Shown here: in pieces, positions 1 to 11,302 of the stretch | Position numbering within the stretch: position 1 is the stretch's first letter | Layout of the letters: the number at the start of each line of letters is the position of its first letter | Assembly (NCBI GenBank): GCA_963971305.1 | Contig: OZ020306.1 | Location: 38,833,512 to 38,897,511 of the forward strand | DNA length: 64,000 nt | Source: Arcuatula senhousia | Lineage: Eukaryota; Mollusca; Bivalvia; Mytilida; Mytilidae | Direction of reading: 5' to 3' | The notes under the pieces: generated by a model | What the model saw: the letters and a program-made list of their open reading frames with translations, nothing else | Told to the model about the DNA's origin: nothing | The model's database searches: none | Translations under genes and position numbers: made by a program

Positions 1-110
1 GACTGCTTGCTGTTTTCCGTTGCGATTTTTTGAATTGCTGTTTGTTTATGTTTGTCGTGTCGCGTACACTTATTCCACATCTCAATATCGTCTACTCTTT
101 GTAAATTAAC
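1..110. repeat. Dispersed repeat fragment
   Basis: Positions 64-83 share an identical 20-base stretch, in the opposite orientation, with 32349-32368. The two copies are therefore pieces of one dispersed repeat. No gene is visible from 1 to about 1240; the stretch is AT-rich, and 180-225 resembles the end of the repeat at 59690-59955. Confidence 0.45.
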
Positions 111-1242
111 ATCAAAATCAATCAAGAGGAGAAGATGTACTTACAATATAAGAGGATAGATCAACAGATAGACATGGTGATTCCTACATGTATTTACCTC
201 CCAAACTTTGTTTGTGGTAGGGTATAAAAATGCAAACGTCATGGTTATGACTACGAAGAAGTTATAAGATCAGTGCCACACTAACCTAATGATTGCTGTG
301 AACTAATAAATGAGTCTCTGGGCCTAGACTTTTTTGGTTGAAATTCTATTTTTAGTTCTTTATGTCCTGATACTGGAAATAAAAGTGATCGAATTACAGA
401 ACAAACTTTGGACATACATTTTTTTAACATTATTTCAATTGAATTGTTAGTTTGTTAGAATCTCAACACCTTTTTTTGTAAATGCTTCTATACATATATC
501 AAAAGTTATAAAGCTTTTAGTGGAAATTTTTGCAATCTTTAATACATGTATATAATTAAAGACATTTATTTCCATGTACATTCATGACATTCAAACTGAA
601 TTGAGGCAGTTTATATTTTGGGGCTACCGAGGACTCTTGGCCTAATAAAAAAAAAAGAACCTCACAAAAATTACCCACTATACAGTATAAATGTCTGAAT
701 TTGCTTAAAAACTGATTCTGCCATAAATTTTGATATCTCGAGAGCTTTTTAATTGTTTCTTAAAACACAGGGAATTATATTCAAATCCAATTGTATAACT
801 AAACCATTTATTAGAGGTTTTAGCCATAAGCCTTCATCAGTTTCACAAAATAATTTCCACCACTACATTTTGGATTGTCTCTTCAGCTTGTTCTTTTTTT
901 TAATTAATTGCAGTTGTCTTTTTCATTCAAATGAAAACACTACAACAACTGATTTTTCTGTTTATAATCTAACCAATCAAGAGTTTATAGCACTTGCATT
1001 ATTAAATGAATTAATTTAGATCAAGATCAATCTGAATGCTTAAAATCTGCTGTAGATACATGAGGTAATAACATGAAGTAAAATGTTCAGATGATATGTT
1101 TACAGTTTTAAAACTTGTGTTATTTTTCTATGGATGAAATTTGTTTCAGGTAGGGCTCCATTAATTTTATAAATTGACTTAAAATTATTTTTTCTTATCA
1201 TATGAATTTTAATTTTTAAAACATGTACTGAAATCAATTTAT

Positions 1243-1396
1243 AAGAAATGACCACAATAATATTCTGTCTATTTGAAATAACCATAAAAAATGTGGCACA
1301 CACTTTTGTGTAACCTGCTTCACAGGTTACACAGTGTATGCCACATTTTTAAATGTTATTTCTTCATAGACAGAAAAAAAATTGCGGTCATTTCTT
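1243..1396. repeat. Foldback (MITE-like) element
   Basis: The two halves are imperfect reverse complements for about 70 bases each. The left arm begins AAGAAATGACC and runs through CTGTCTAT and AATGTGGCA to GTGTAACCTG. The right arm repeats these in reverse order and orientation and ends GGTCATTTCTT. Only about five bases separate the arms. It lies just 3' of exon 3 of the anchored-protein gene, in its intron. No coding content. Confidence 0.75.
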
Positions 1397-1496
1397 AAAT
1401 GACAAACAAATGGATATATCATGCATTATTCCCATGTATTTGAAGGGTTCTTTAGGGCAAAGATATGGCAATATTAATAGTTATTTTTGGCTTTAC

Positions 1497-3102
1497 CTTG
1501 TTTAGAATCAGTTGGTCTTTCTATTTTTGTTTCAACCAGATTTGACAAATTATCCCCCCTTTCATGTAGATCAACATTTTCCTTAGATCCTCTGTCTTTA
1601 TTGTTATGGTCTGCACCTGTTGATAAAAACAAAGAAATATGCCAGAGTCACTTGAAGATTTGCTAAATTCATAATGTAAACTGGGAAATTTTCGTGGCAG
1701 TTTTATTTTCACGATTTTCCCGTTCACATCACTAGTGGGAAAATTAAACAGCCCAAATATATTTTTGCTCCGCCTTTTTTTTTGCTGTATGATAACTGAA
1801 TCTTAGTTCGTGCAGTTTTGAATTCGCGCTGTAATGTTATTGTACATAGACTACAATTTAAGACAAATATATTTACGCTGTATTCAACTTTGCATTTTTT
1901 CTGCCTCCATATACAAATAGCGCTTGTATCACGATAAACAAAATTGTTAAGGCTAATGGAACTGGTTTATATTTGTACAATACAGTAAATATGAAAAAAA
2001 TACTTATCTATAAGTGTTACTGTAAACGTACTTATTTTTTCATGTTACTTATTTTCACAGATTTACGATTCACCCAAGTTCATGGTTCCTTAATTTCGCC
2101 TATTCCGCTCACATCTCTATTCATTGCATACATATAAATTAATTTCCTGGATATTAGATTTCCAAAAAATGCCTGACCATGAAAATCATGTAAATAAATA
2201 CCTAAATTGATACTTCTTCTCGGAGATAACTGATATAATACCATTGTTTGTATGTTCTTCAATTTGTGGTTTCAAATTTTATCCAGCAAGGGGTCAGTTA
2301 ATATAGGTTCAACTATACTAATTACCTTCACTAAGCTTTTACTACCTGAATTTGAGATTTCTGTCCTCCTCTCTGTAGTATGCTTTTCTTTGTCAAGGCT
2401 AATTTGTCCATCTCCACTTCCATAATCATTCCTTTGCACAGGTGCAGATTCTGATGCTATAGCAGTCAAACTGGGTTCAGGCTCGCTGTCTGAAGTTGAA
2501 AAACAAATTAAGTGAAACCTGTGAAACCGAACCACCAAAGAGCAATGATTTCTAATGAAATGTATTAAACTAGACAATGTGTCTATGAGCCACAGGATGA
2601 CCCTCCTGTTTTTGAAATATCATTGATCCCAACATGAATTACCTGAGATATGGACCTTAACCTATACAAAAAAGGTCACAGTGACCTAATTTCTAGAGGG
2701 TGGTGTAGCCCTAACCAAGACATATCTAGTGATGAAATATCATTGACCCCAACATCTAGTATCCAAGTTATGGACCTTAACCAAGAACTTAACCAACGTC
2801 ATTCATACATAAAATATAGGTCACAATGACCTAATTTCTAGTGGGTGGTGTAGCACCCCAAACATCTAGTATCTGACTAATGGACCTTAACCAAGGACTT
2901 AACCAAAGTGTTACGAACGGACCAGTGTAAAACTATATGTCTGATCCACATACATAGATAGGCCATAAATAGTACCAGAAATAGTATCTTCACCATGTTC
3001 AATTGGAATTTCTATTCTTTGTAATCGTCTGTAGAGATAAAATAAGCCTAGACCAGCCACACCCACACCAACTGCTACCTTGACCTCTGTGCTGTATGAC
3101 AT
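1497..3102 (-). CDS. N-terminally membrane-anchored acidic protein, first three coding exons (3' partial)
   Basis: Three minus-strand exons join in phase: 3102-2994 (start ATG, donor G|GTGAAG), 2489-2346 (acceptor cttcag, donor G|GTAGTA) and 1616-1497 (acceptor aacag, donor G|GTAAAG); every junction is phase 1. The product begins MSYSTEVKVAVGVGVAGLGL, then FYLYRRLQR: a roughly 20-residue hydrophobic segment followed at once by basic residues. This is the layout of a signal anchor, as in several outer-mitochondrial-membrane or ER tail-out proteins. About 90 polar, acidic, Ser/Asn-rich residues follow with no recognisable domain. The last donor needs another exon, which I could not find between 1 and 1496, so the gene continues off the left edge. 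AKAP1-like or TDRKH-like proteins start similarly, but no KH or Tudor domain is visible, so no identity is claimed. Confidence 0.55.
2590..2905. repeat. Tandem repeat, ~145-bp unit, containing AGGTCAnnnTGACCT palindromes
   Basis: Two complete and one partial unit share blocks such as GAAATATCATTGA, TGGACCTTAACC and TAATTTCTAG. Two units contain perfect inverted AGGTCA/TGACCT pairs with a 3-base spacer, at 2673-2687 and 2818-2832. The array fills intron 1 of the minus-strand anchored-protein gene. Confidence 0.8.
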
Positions 3103-4140
3103 TCTGCTGACCTTTCAACCCATGTTTCGTTTCTAAAATAGAAACAAAATTGCTATTACACGATAAAAAATATATTTCAATATTTCTCCTTTTTTTTCAA
3201 AGAAAGGGAAGGAGAAGGAATCATGATAAAATGGTCTTATTGAAAAATTGTGAAAAAATAAATAAATCTGATTTGTTCAAAGAAGCAGAGGTACCAATGG
3301 GGTATCCGAATGTCAAAAGTCCGAAAGGGCAGAGACTAAACCAGTAAACACAAACAAGAACGGCACAAAAACAGACAACACGTAAAACATGGAAACACAA
3401 AACAACTGAATATCAACCAACAACGCGAACTCCAGTCGAAAGTCAAAGTCTTAGGATAACTTAGACTACAAGAAGGTCTGACATGAAAAGGAACTTTCAG
3501 AAAACCTTTTTTTTTTAAAGTTGAGAAATTGATATTAAACATGTTAAACATGTAAAAACAGTAAAAGATATATCAAGTTGTATATACTGGTAAAATTTCT
3601 TTTTAGTATACATGCTATACTTTCAGTACCTTTTCCCCCTTTCTTCCAATCCTTTCAGTTTCAATCAATAGTGGTACATGTACTGATAAAAGATTGCACC
3701 CCAAAATGTGAAACTTTAGTAAAGCTACATGGCAAATATCAAGAGGCTGTGAGGGAATTTTTGTGAGGATGCACCTTTACCAATGATTGGTGAATACTTT
3801 CACAGGCAGAAAAGAAAAGAAAACCGATGTTTGTGTGTTCATTTCATGATTTTGTTATATTTGACAGCAACATTACCTGTATTCAATGACATGGGGGTCC
3901 TTTATTAATAAAGCAGGTGAAACATTCCTTTCAAATCTATCTGAAAACATACAAAATTCATTAAATGTACATACATATTTCAGTTACACAATTTTTTGTA
4001 AATCTGAACAATAGGGGTAGTGATTTCACTTCCTCATGATGGGGATTACGATACCTGACCAGTGATTCCATCCTTATTACGTACCAGATGATTTGTACTA
4101 TATGCGTTTGCAACTAGAATGGCGGTCTTCCATATGACCT
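3103..4140. other. Intergenic stretch with repeat debris
   Basis: No supported exon. Positions 3320-3470 resemble debris near 32690-32800 (cacaaaaac/aaacaag-rich). The remainder is AT-rich sequence with short open frames that show no protein-like composition. Confidence 0.5.
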
Positions 4141-4142
4141 AT

Positions 4143-4384
4143 GTCGCCTGCGTCTTAAAATATTCGGTAAACAAGAAGTAGATGAGTTACGGGCATAAAA
4201 TCGCTTTACACCATATAGTACCATAGGAGGAAGCTACATACCAAATATCAAGAGGTTGTGACTTGTAGTTGCCCGGAAAACTGTGACGGAAATTTTTGTG
4301 ATGCCGCTGGATGACGCTGCAAGACAACGGATGGTGCCAAAGTAAACCCTAAATGTCGCTTCTGCAACATGTTGCAGGCGACAT
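4143..4384 (+). mobile_element. Non-autonomous element with GTCGCCTGC terminal inverted repeats, copy 1
   Basis: Begins GTCGCCTGC and ends GCAGGCGAC. The interior includes CGGTAAACAAGAAGTAGATG and GGAGGAAGCTACAT, shared with copies at 5500-5776 (same orientation), 10281-10541 (reverse) and 52932-53152 (same orientation). The shared left flank TAGAATGGYGGTCTTCCAT suggests the true boundary may lie about 30 bases further left. No ORF. Confidence 0.7.
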
Positions 4385-4479
4385 AATAAAGAAATGCTTA
4401 TTTTTTATGTTTGTAAATGCTATTTTTTTTGCCTTTTTGTATGCAATTGTGTTGTAAGAGTTAACTTCATTGCTAGAAT

Positions 4480-4665
4480 AACAACAGCATTAACCTGGAC
4501 ACCACCGAGGAAACGGAAGCCAGGAAGATCTCGAACAACATTGAGAAGAACCATCCAAGGGGAACTTAAAGAGCTAAGATACACCTGGGGGCAGGCTCAG
4601 CATCTGGCAAAGGACAGGGAAAAGTGGAAGAAGCTTGTTGGTGCCTTAATGTCCCAGAAAGAATT
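4480..4665 (+). pseudogene. C-terminal fragment of a LINE reverse transcriptase (RTE-like)
   Basis: The frame reads ITTALTWTPPRKRKPGRSRT, then an RTIQGELKELRYTWGQAQ-like helix and AKDREKWKKLVGAL. From established knowledge of the family, this is the pattern at the extreme C-terminus of RTE-type LINE polyproteins (hydrophobic, WTPP, GR-R-T-RR, ELKE, W-A-AKDR-W). No polymerase motif precedes it, so it is a 5'-truncated, dead copy with unrelated AT-rich sequence on both sides. Confidence 0.75.
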
Positions 4666-5339
4666 CTTGCCATATTTTTGTAAAATTTTGGGTTTAAAAC
4701 TTTAAGTAGTGTTCCTGATTTTCAGACAAGTGACTTTGCAGAATCTATCAGAATCACTAAATCAAATACTGTATTGATATTTGGATGATAAGATGAAAGA
4801 TTGTTATGCACCGGTCGATTGTTCCACCCCTACTGTACACAAACTACACATGCTTAAACCATGACTGACACTACAAATAATGTGAAGGTAAAGATGATAT
4901 TTTGTATAGAACAGATACAAAATCAGAATTTCTATTGAAAACCATATTTCTGTGAATCTCTTAAATTTCCAGCATCAATGTTGATGTTCTGGAAAATAGA
5001 ATAAAATATTTTATTACAGGTAAACTAAAATACATCCCACTTGAGGCATATAACGTTTCATTTATGAATTTTAATAAATACATGTATAAAACAATTACTT
5101 TACTATTATTCAGATCAATCACATAATGACTATATTTCTCTTAGACTTCTGAGTATACTCTCAAACGACCTTTTACCACAGTATGCATGGTGTTTTGTTT
5201 CTTTCATGAAATTTTTCTTTTGTTTGAATTTCCTCTTGTTTTTCTCTCTTTGTTAAAGAAAATTTTCTAAAATTGGATCAAATTTTGTGGGTTTTGTTGT
5301 AATCCTAGAGAGCTATTCATTATTTAATTTATTTTCAAA

Positions 5340-5374
5340 AGGGGGTGTGATCGCACACAACACCCCCCCCCTTC
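5340..5374. repeat. G/C-rich short hairpin
   Basis: A GGGGGTGT arm pairs with ACACCCCC across a short loop containing GATCGCACACA. Confidence 0.4.
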
Positions 5375-5499
5375 TGATGGCCTTTCACCTCAATAAAAAA
5401 AGTAAGACAAATGATGTATGTATTTGTATCTTTTTATTGGAATGAGAAATTTGTCATTTCCTGCCAAAACTGTGCATGTACTGTATGTTTGAACTAGAA

Positions 5500-5776
5500 T
5501 GGTGGTCTTCCATGGAAGATGTATGTTGACTGTGTCTGAAAATGTTCGGTAAACAGGAAGTAGATGAGTTACGGCTATAATATTGCTTTACACTGTTTAG
5601 TACTATAGGAGGAAGCTACATGCCAAATAAAATGTGGCTGTGTCATGTAGTTGCCATGAAAACTGTAACAGCAAATTTTTGTTAGGCCGCAAGATGACGG
5701 AGGATGCGGTGCAAGATGACCGATGGTGTCAAAATTATTCCTATATGTCGCTTTGCAACACATGGCAGGTGACATA
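5500..5776 (+). mobile_element. GTCGCCTGC-type non-autonomous element, copy 2
   Basis: Collinear with 4143-4384 (CGGTAAACAGGAAGTAGATG, GGAGGAAGCTACATGCCAAA, end GGCAGGTGACA). Its 5' terminus is more diverged. No coding capacity. Confidence 0.65.
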
Positions 5777-6049
5777 AAAATAACTCTTGGAAATCCCCAA
5801 GAATGTTTTCTTTAAACATGTTAAAACTTGATATTTAAACTTAAAAAAGATTCAAATAACTATTTGTCTACAATTTTAATCTGCAATATGAGACACTTTA
5901 ACATATTCTAAAATTGGCAGCAAAGGCTTATAGTTTTTAGACCTATTTTGATGCCATTCTGATCTACTGATTTTTCGGAATAGAATCTTTCTGGGAATCT
6001 TAAAACTTACATAGCTCATTGACATTGGTTTTAAGAAAGGCAGTTGTTC

Positions 6050-6104
6050 CTAGTACAAACAGTTTGTACGATTAGCCACGCGGCTATTAATCGTACAAAC
6101 TTTT
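6050..6104. repeat. Short foldback
   Basis: GTTTGTACGATTAGCC and GGCTATTAATCGTACAAAC are inverted copies separated by ACGC. It may be the end of a small DNA element. Confidence 0.5.
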
Positions 6105-6269
6105 TTCATCTAATCAGATTTTAATTGTAGTTAATTATTGTGGATTGTAAGTATTATAACTTTAAGGGTACTATTCTTAGAGTGTTTCTAAGTTTAATTT
6201 TGAAAAATCATTACAAAATAGGGGTCATACAACTCTACAATCAAATCAAATTATAACAAATAATACTGT

Positions 6270-6570
6270 GAGCGAGCTCACAAAAGGATACCCCCCGCTT
6301 CATATTGGACATTGTACTGTAAAAAAATCTCAAGTCCAGTTAACTCCCCTCAATGATAACCGAGAGCTATACAAATTAATCATGCACATCTACAGATGAT
6401 GTACTCTCTTCATTTAAAGTTTCATCAAAACCCATCGAACGATTTAGGAGGAATTGCACTTACAGGGTCTCCCATTGAAAAATGCATTTAAAAAGTCTAA
6501 GTCCAATTATCTCCCCTTAATGATATCCAAGAGCAATGAAAATTCTTCATGCAAATCCATATATGATGTA
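6270..6570. repeat. Dispersed repeat (CTCACAAAAGGRTACC type)
   Basis: Contains CTCACAAAAGGATACC, CATCAAAACCCATCGAACGA and AGGAGGAATTGCACTTAC. The same blocks recur at 59690-59955 and, diverged, at 58430-58570. No ORF. Confidence 0.5.
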
Positions 6571-6811
6571 CTTCCAGCATAGACCTGTATATTAAAAATA
6601 TAGTATATAATAGTATATTTAATATACAGCTAAGTCCATGCTTTTAGGTAAACATGTTTATTTCATATATATTTGCGTTTTTTTTTCTGTTTTTCTGTTT
6701 TTATTTTCCAATCATATCCAAAAGAGCCGAACAGGTTCGTATCACAAGACAGCGTATTAGAATAAGATTGTACAAAATCTATTTAATATTTCAAAATTTG
6801 ACCACAGGGGT

Positions 6812-6936
6812 TTGGGTCCAGGATTAATGTGTATATAAAAAAAAATCATCTTGTCTATATACTGTGGATATACAGACGAGATGAAAATTTTTATATACAT
6901 GTAATTTATAAAAAAAAAAGAAAATCCTGGACCCAA
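6812..6936. repeat. Foldback element with TTGGGTCCAGGATT arms
   Basis: Starts TTGGGTCCAGGATT and ends AATCCTGGACCCAA. The internal arms also pair (ATCATCTTGTCTATATAC with GATATACAGACGAGATGA), giving a nearly complete hairpin of about 125 bases. It has the size and form of a MITE. Confidence 0.7.
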
Positions 6937-8000
6937 GAGCCTGTGAATTTGATAAGATGGATTCATAAAATTATCTGTACAATTTAAAAATTAACATTTA
7001 ATAATAATTGTACCCTGAAGTATATATTTAAAATATTATAAAATATAAATTTATTAGTTTTCATTAAAGAAGGCAATTTGGATAATACAGAAATGATGCC
7101 TAATTAGTACCTATCCACAGTTTGGATACAAAAGTGTGTACGAATAGCCGAACAGCACAGGTCAAGGTTACATTTAGGAGAACATTGAGACATAATATTG
7201 AGAGGTATTATCCTTAATTTAAGACAAACTCCCCAACCTGTTGAGAATTTCAAGAGTATTCTATTATTCCACGGCCTATGAAGTAAGACCGTAATATAAG
7301 TAAATCCTGTGTATTCACTTTAAAAATAAGAAATAAAATATTTTATTGCTTCTTCGTAAGTAATATCATATTTTAATAAAGCAGGTATTAAATTAAACTG
7401 CACCATGAGTCATACATGTACATGCATGTCAATTGTCTACTTTTCAATGCCCTCATTGACCTGCAATGATGCAAAATTTAGATTGATTTGAAGAAAAACT
7501 GACGTGTTTTCCCATTTTGTGAAGGAAGTCGATTTAATTACTTCCTAATTTACCTAAATTTAGCTCGAATGGAACAAATTAAGAACTGATGAAACAGCAC
7601 AACTTTCATTTCCTCAAAATATCAAAACAATGTAAAGTGTTGATACAGTTCTAGTACACTCAATCTTGTACAATTCGATTAAGTAAATAAAATACATTAT
7701 GGTGTCTGCAGGTTGAAATCCGTGATTTATTTAAGACATATAAATAAATAATATAAACTATTTTTTATAGAACGAAAGATTTCCATGTAGTTCAAGTTCA
7801 CTAAATGCTTGCAAAAAGAAATGAACACTTTATTATAATAAAATGAAATCGAAAGTAGAACCACGGGGTGGTTCAGCCTCAGGTAGCCTTGATTATCACG
7901 TTCATAAACGAATTCATCTGCAAAAATGATACAGACTTTTTATTACTGTCCAATCTGAAAATGGTCACAAAATTATTAATGACTAATTAAAATAAACACT
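6937..8000. other. AT-rich stretch with no recognised feature
   Basis: No exon with supporting splice sites and no clear repeat within the window. Confidence 0.4.
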
Positions 8001-8006
8001 CTATCT

Positions 8007-8216
8007 ATGGGGGGAGGGGGGTTCTTTCCCCTTTCCCTTCCCCCTCTGCCCAGCTCCCGCCTCCTTCACCTCCGTACCCCTCTCCCTACCATCTTAACCC
8101 TGGTACCCCTAGTCCCCCTTGTCCGGTCCTGTTACACCGCTTCCCAACCCTTCCACCCCAGCTCCCTGCCCCCTCAACCCCCGTCCCCGCCGGCCGGGCC
8201 CCTGTCCGCCCCATAA
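8007..8216. repeat. C-rich, strand-asymmetric island
   Basis: A run of about 200 bases that is mostly C and T on the plus strand, in a window that is otherwise AT-rich. It opens with a G-run (GGGGGGAGGGGGG) and is framed by CTCTATCTATGGGG on the left and an inverted, similar CCCCATAATCTAT...ATAGAG on the right. The open frame through it is Pro/Leu-rich and arises from composition alone; I do not call it a gene. Confidence 0.6.
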
Positions 8217-8700
8217 TCTATACGACTATAGAGTACACCTCTAGGGGCTAGCTGTCCCTGCTTCCGGGTTATCATAAAAATCGTTGATTTTAACGAAGGG
8301 ATAATATAAAAGGGCGACAAATCAATGATTTCCGTAAAATGTTTTATAACCCAAGAGTTATGTGACTTATTTCAAAAACTGTATTAAAAAGTTAATATAT
8401 CACTGTTTGAGTGTTTGTCAGCAATTTGAAAATTATGGATAAAACAATAAGTGATTTTGAATTTAAAAAAAAAACTTTTTACAACTGTATAAGAGAAATT
8501 CAGAAACTGTTGAATATGCTAGAAAAAGCACCAAACAGAATTTTAAAAGATGTATACAATATAAACTATACAAGAATCACATTTAGCTGAATCAGTTATA
8601 TGTTCAGTTTCAGTATTCTTCTGTAGTCATCTTCTTTCATGTCTTTCCTTTTTGCAGCAATGTTGCTTTGGATTATTAATGAGAGCGCAGTAAAGATTTC

Positions 8701-8829
8701 ATGGATACCAAACATAAGATTGTTATGGCGTCAAAACGTACGGATATCGACTTATTTTACAAACAACTTGACGAAAATGTGCTGGGCTTAAAAATTTTCT
8801 TAAACATTCATATTGGAAATTATGTCTAA
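8701..8829 (+). other. Short open frame, possible first exon (weak)
   Basis: From an ATG at 8701, with a second in-frame ATG at 8725, the frame reads MASKRTDIDLFYKQL then DENVLGLKIFLNIHIGNYV and stops at 8827-8829. The composition is protein-like, but the possible donors do not fit the phase of the next plus-strand exons. Record as a candidate only. Confidence 0.2.
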
Positions 8830-8944
8830 ACATGCTAAAAGCATGATTTTATATTATGAAGCAATTAAAAAAATAAGATATTTCAGCACGTTTAAACACT
8901 AAAATTAAATATATTTTTATTTTTATTATTGATACAGCCCAGTT

Positions 8945-9983
8945 TTTTAGCTCACCTGGACCGAAGGTCCATGTGAGCTATTACCATCACTTGGCGTCCG
9001 TCGTCGTCGTCTGTCGTCGTCGTCTGTTAACAATTTTTCAAAAATCTTCTCCTCTGAAACTACCAAACAGAATTTAATGAAACTTAGTATGAATGATCCT
9101 TAGGGTGTCTTGCACCAAACTTGTGTTTTGATTTTTGATCTGTTAAAAAACATGGCCGCCGTTACTAAAAATAGACTAGGGGGGCCAGACTACTGTTTTT
9201 AGCTTATAAATCAAAAAGTATAAGAGATAGAGGAAATCTGAGGCCACGCTACCGATTCAGCATCAAAAGCTCTACCAAAGTCTCCATTTGGTCAAAGTTG
9301 TCAGATGACCCCTTATAGGGTTTACGGCCCCTTAAAGGTGAAAAATAGCATTTTTTCATGTTTTTGGCCTACAGAATGAAAACTATTGCAGATAGAGATT
9401 AGCTGTTGCTTGCTTATATGTTCAGCTCATTTAACTCTACAAAAGTTTCCATAGGGTCGAAGTTGTCAGATGACCCCTTATAGGGGTTACGGCCCCTTAA
9501 AGGTGAAAAAATAGCCATTTTTCATGTTTTTGGCCTACAGAATGAAAACTATTGCAGATAGAGATTAGCTGTTGCTTGCTTAAATGTTCAGCTCATTTAG
9601 CTTTACAAAATTCTCCATAGGGTCGAAGTTGTCAGATGACCCCTTATAGGGGTTACGGCCACTGAAAAATAGCGATTTTTCATGTTTTTGTCCTACAGAA
9701 TGAAAACTATTGCAGATAGAGATTAGCTGTTGCTTGCTTAAATGTTCAGCTCATTTAGCTCTACAAAATTCTCCATAGGGCCGAAGTTGTCAGATGACCC
9801 ATTATAGGGGTTACGGCCCCTGAAAAATAGCCATTTTTCATGTTTTTGGCCTACAGAATGAAAACTATTGCAGATAGAGAAAAGCTGTTGCTTGCTTAAA
9901 TGTTCAGCTCATTTAGCTCTACAAAAGTATTGGGTCAACATCAAGACCAGGTGAGCGATTCAGGCTCCTGGGAGCCTCTTGTT
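8945..9983 (+). mobile_element. Complete AGCTCACCTGG...GAGCCTCTTG repeat element
   Basis: The 5' end forms a hairpin (AGCTCACCTGGACC / GGTCCATGTGAGCT) and is followed by a TCGTCGTCGTCTG microsatellite and TAACAATTTTTCAAAAATC. The interior is a tandem array with a period of about 158-166 bases (GTCAGATGACC at about 9300, 9465, 9631 and 9789). The 3' end is GGTGAGCGATTCAGGCTCCTGGGAGCCTCTTG, in which GGCTCC/GGAGCC form a second hairpin. I see no ORF or polymerase. Fragments recur throughout the window: 19186, 20419, 24721, 45556, 46780-48959 and 49620. Confidence 0.8.
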
Positions 9984-10280
9984 TATTCTTATTGTATCAG
10001 CATTTTACCTTTACTTTTTTCTTCTTCCGTCCGCACCATTTATATTGTCTTATGATTTTATTTCAGGTGATTCGTTAATGTATTTTAATCTTTAACTATA
10101 AATTTTCTTGAATAAAGTTTTTTTTATTCGTATTGATTATAAATCAGTGTTGTTTCTTTAAAATCTATTATTTTCATGATACTGGAAGTGGGGACGCATG
10201 TTGGGACGTGGAGACACTGCCTTATAGAAAATATTTGAAATGATAATAACGAATGTGAAAAAGATATGGCTTTGATATTT

Positions 10281-10541
10281 ATGTTGCCTGCAACGTGTTG
10301 CAAAGTGACATATCGGAGTCACTTTGACACTATCTGTCGTCTTTCATCCTGCAGCGTCACAGAAATTTCAGTCACAGTTTTCTGGGAACTACATGTCACA
10401 ACCTCTTACAATTTAGTATGTAGCTTCCTCCTAGAACCATGTGGTGTCAAGGGATTTCATGCGCATAACTTATACTTCCTGTTAACTGAATATTTTAAGA
10501 TGCAGGCGACATACGTCTTCCATGGAAGACTGCCATTCTAG
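10281..10541 (-). mobile_element. GTCGCCTGC-type non-autonomous element, copy 3 (reverse)
   Basis: Reverse-complement copy of 4143-4384: starts ATGTTGCCTGCAACGTGTTG, contains ATGTAGCTTCCTCC, and ends GCAGGCGACATACGTCTTCCATGG. The open frame over it is fortuitous. Confidence 0.65.
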
Positions 10542-10600
10542 TTTTAGTTACTAGTATTTTTTTTCCTTTCTTATGCTCAATCTATTTTTCTTTTTTTAAG

Positions 10601-10663
10601 AATACATGATTGTTGCATTGGTCCACATGCCAACATGGTATTCATTTGGAAAGGAAACTCAAG
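10601..10663 (+). other. Possible small exon of the plus-strand gene (weak)
   Basis: A poly-pyrimidine acceptor (ctatttttctttttttaag) and a donor CAAG|GTAATA bound 63 bases that read YMIVALVHMPTWYSFGKETQ in a phase 1-1 frame. It connects in frame only if the next exon starts at 11343 rather than 11303. Confidence 0.3.
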
Positions 10664-11302
10664 GTAATAATAGTTGATTGAATCAAAGGGTTTCACATAT
10701 TTTCTAACATTTAAGTTTAAAAAAGCAAAAACAAAAATCCTTTTCTTTATATCCTAAGTTTTTTAACATTTACAAATTATAATAATTAATTGTTGATACA
10801 TGTGGAAATGTAATTTCTGTGTCAGTTATATGGTAAATGACATTGACTCGTGTGCGTAACCTGCATCTTAATATTTTGTATTAAAATACATGTACTACAT
10901 TTTGTTTCCATGTTTATTTTTGGTGGTTTCGTAGGTGGCCTTGACCCACAAAATTTGATATCCCACGAAAAGGAAATTTAACATTGGTTTGTATGCTGCA
11001 GACTTAAGCAAATATTTAGCTCTCAATCCATAAAATGAGGATAGCAATTCACATAATGTAGAGTTAAAATGAAGGCTATCGTTTGACATGAACCAAATAA
11101 GCATGGGTATTTTTTTAATAACTGTTCATCCAGAAAGGTTTTTCTTTGATTATTATAAAGATTATTACAAACTGATCCTTCTTCATCAAACCACTAAAAT
11201 TGGTACTTAAGAAAATAAATAAATTCTTAGTATTATTTTTTGTGACTTTCAAAACTTGAACTTTAATCACAGATTTGTTCATAATTTTATTTTTTATTCT
11301 AG

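Noticed and set aside
8007..8216. 69-codon Pro/Leu-rich plus-strand frame
   Set aside because: It is only a translation of the C-rich low-complexity island; there is no upstream promoter, splice site or domain.
8945..9983. Helitron interpretation of the AGCTCACCTGG element
   Set aside because: The 3' hairpin is suggestive, but there is no 5' TC, no CTRR end and no A/T insertion site; copies seem to carry a 4-base duplication, which Helitrons do not make.
10266..10541. 91-codon plus-strand ORF
   Set aside because: It translates the reverse copy of the GTCGCCTGC-type element; other copies of the element do not keep the frame.
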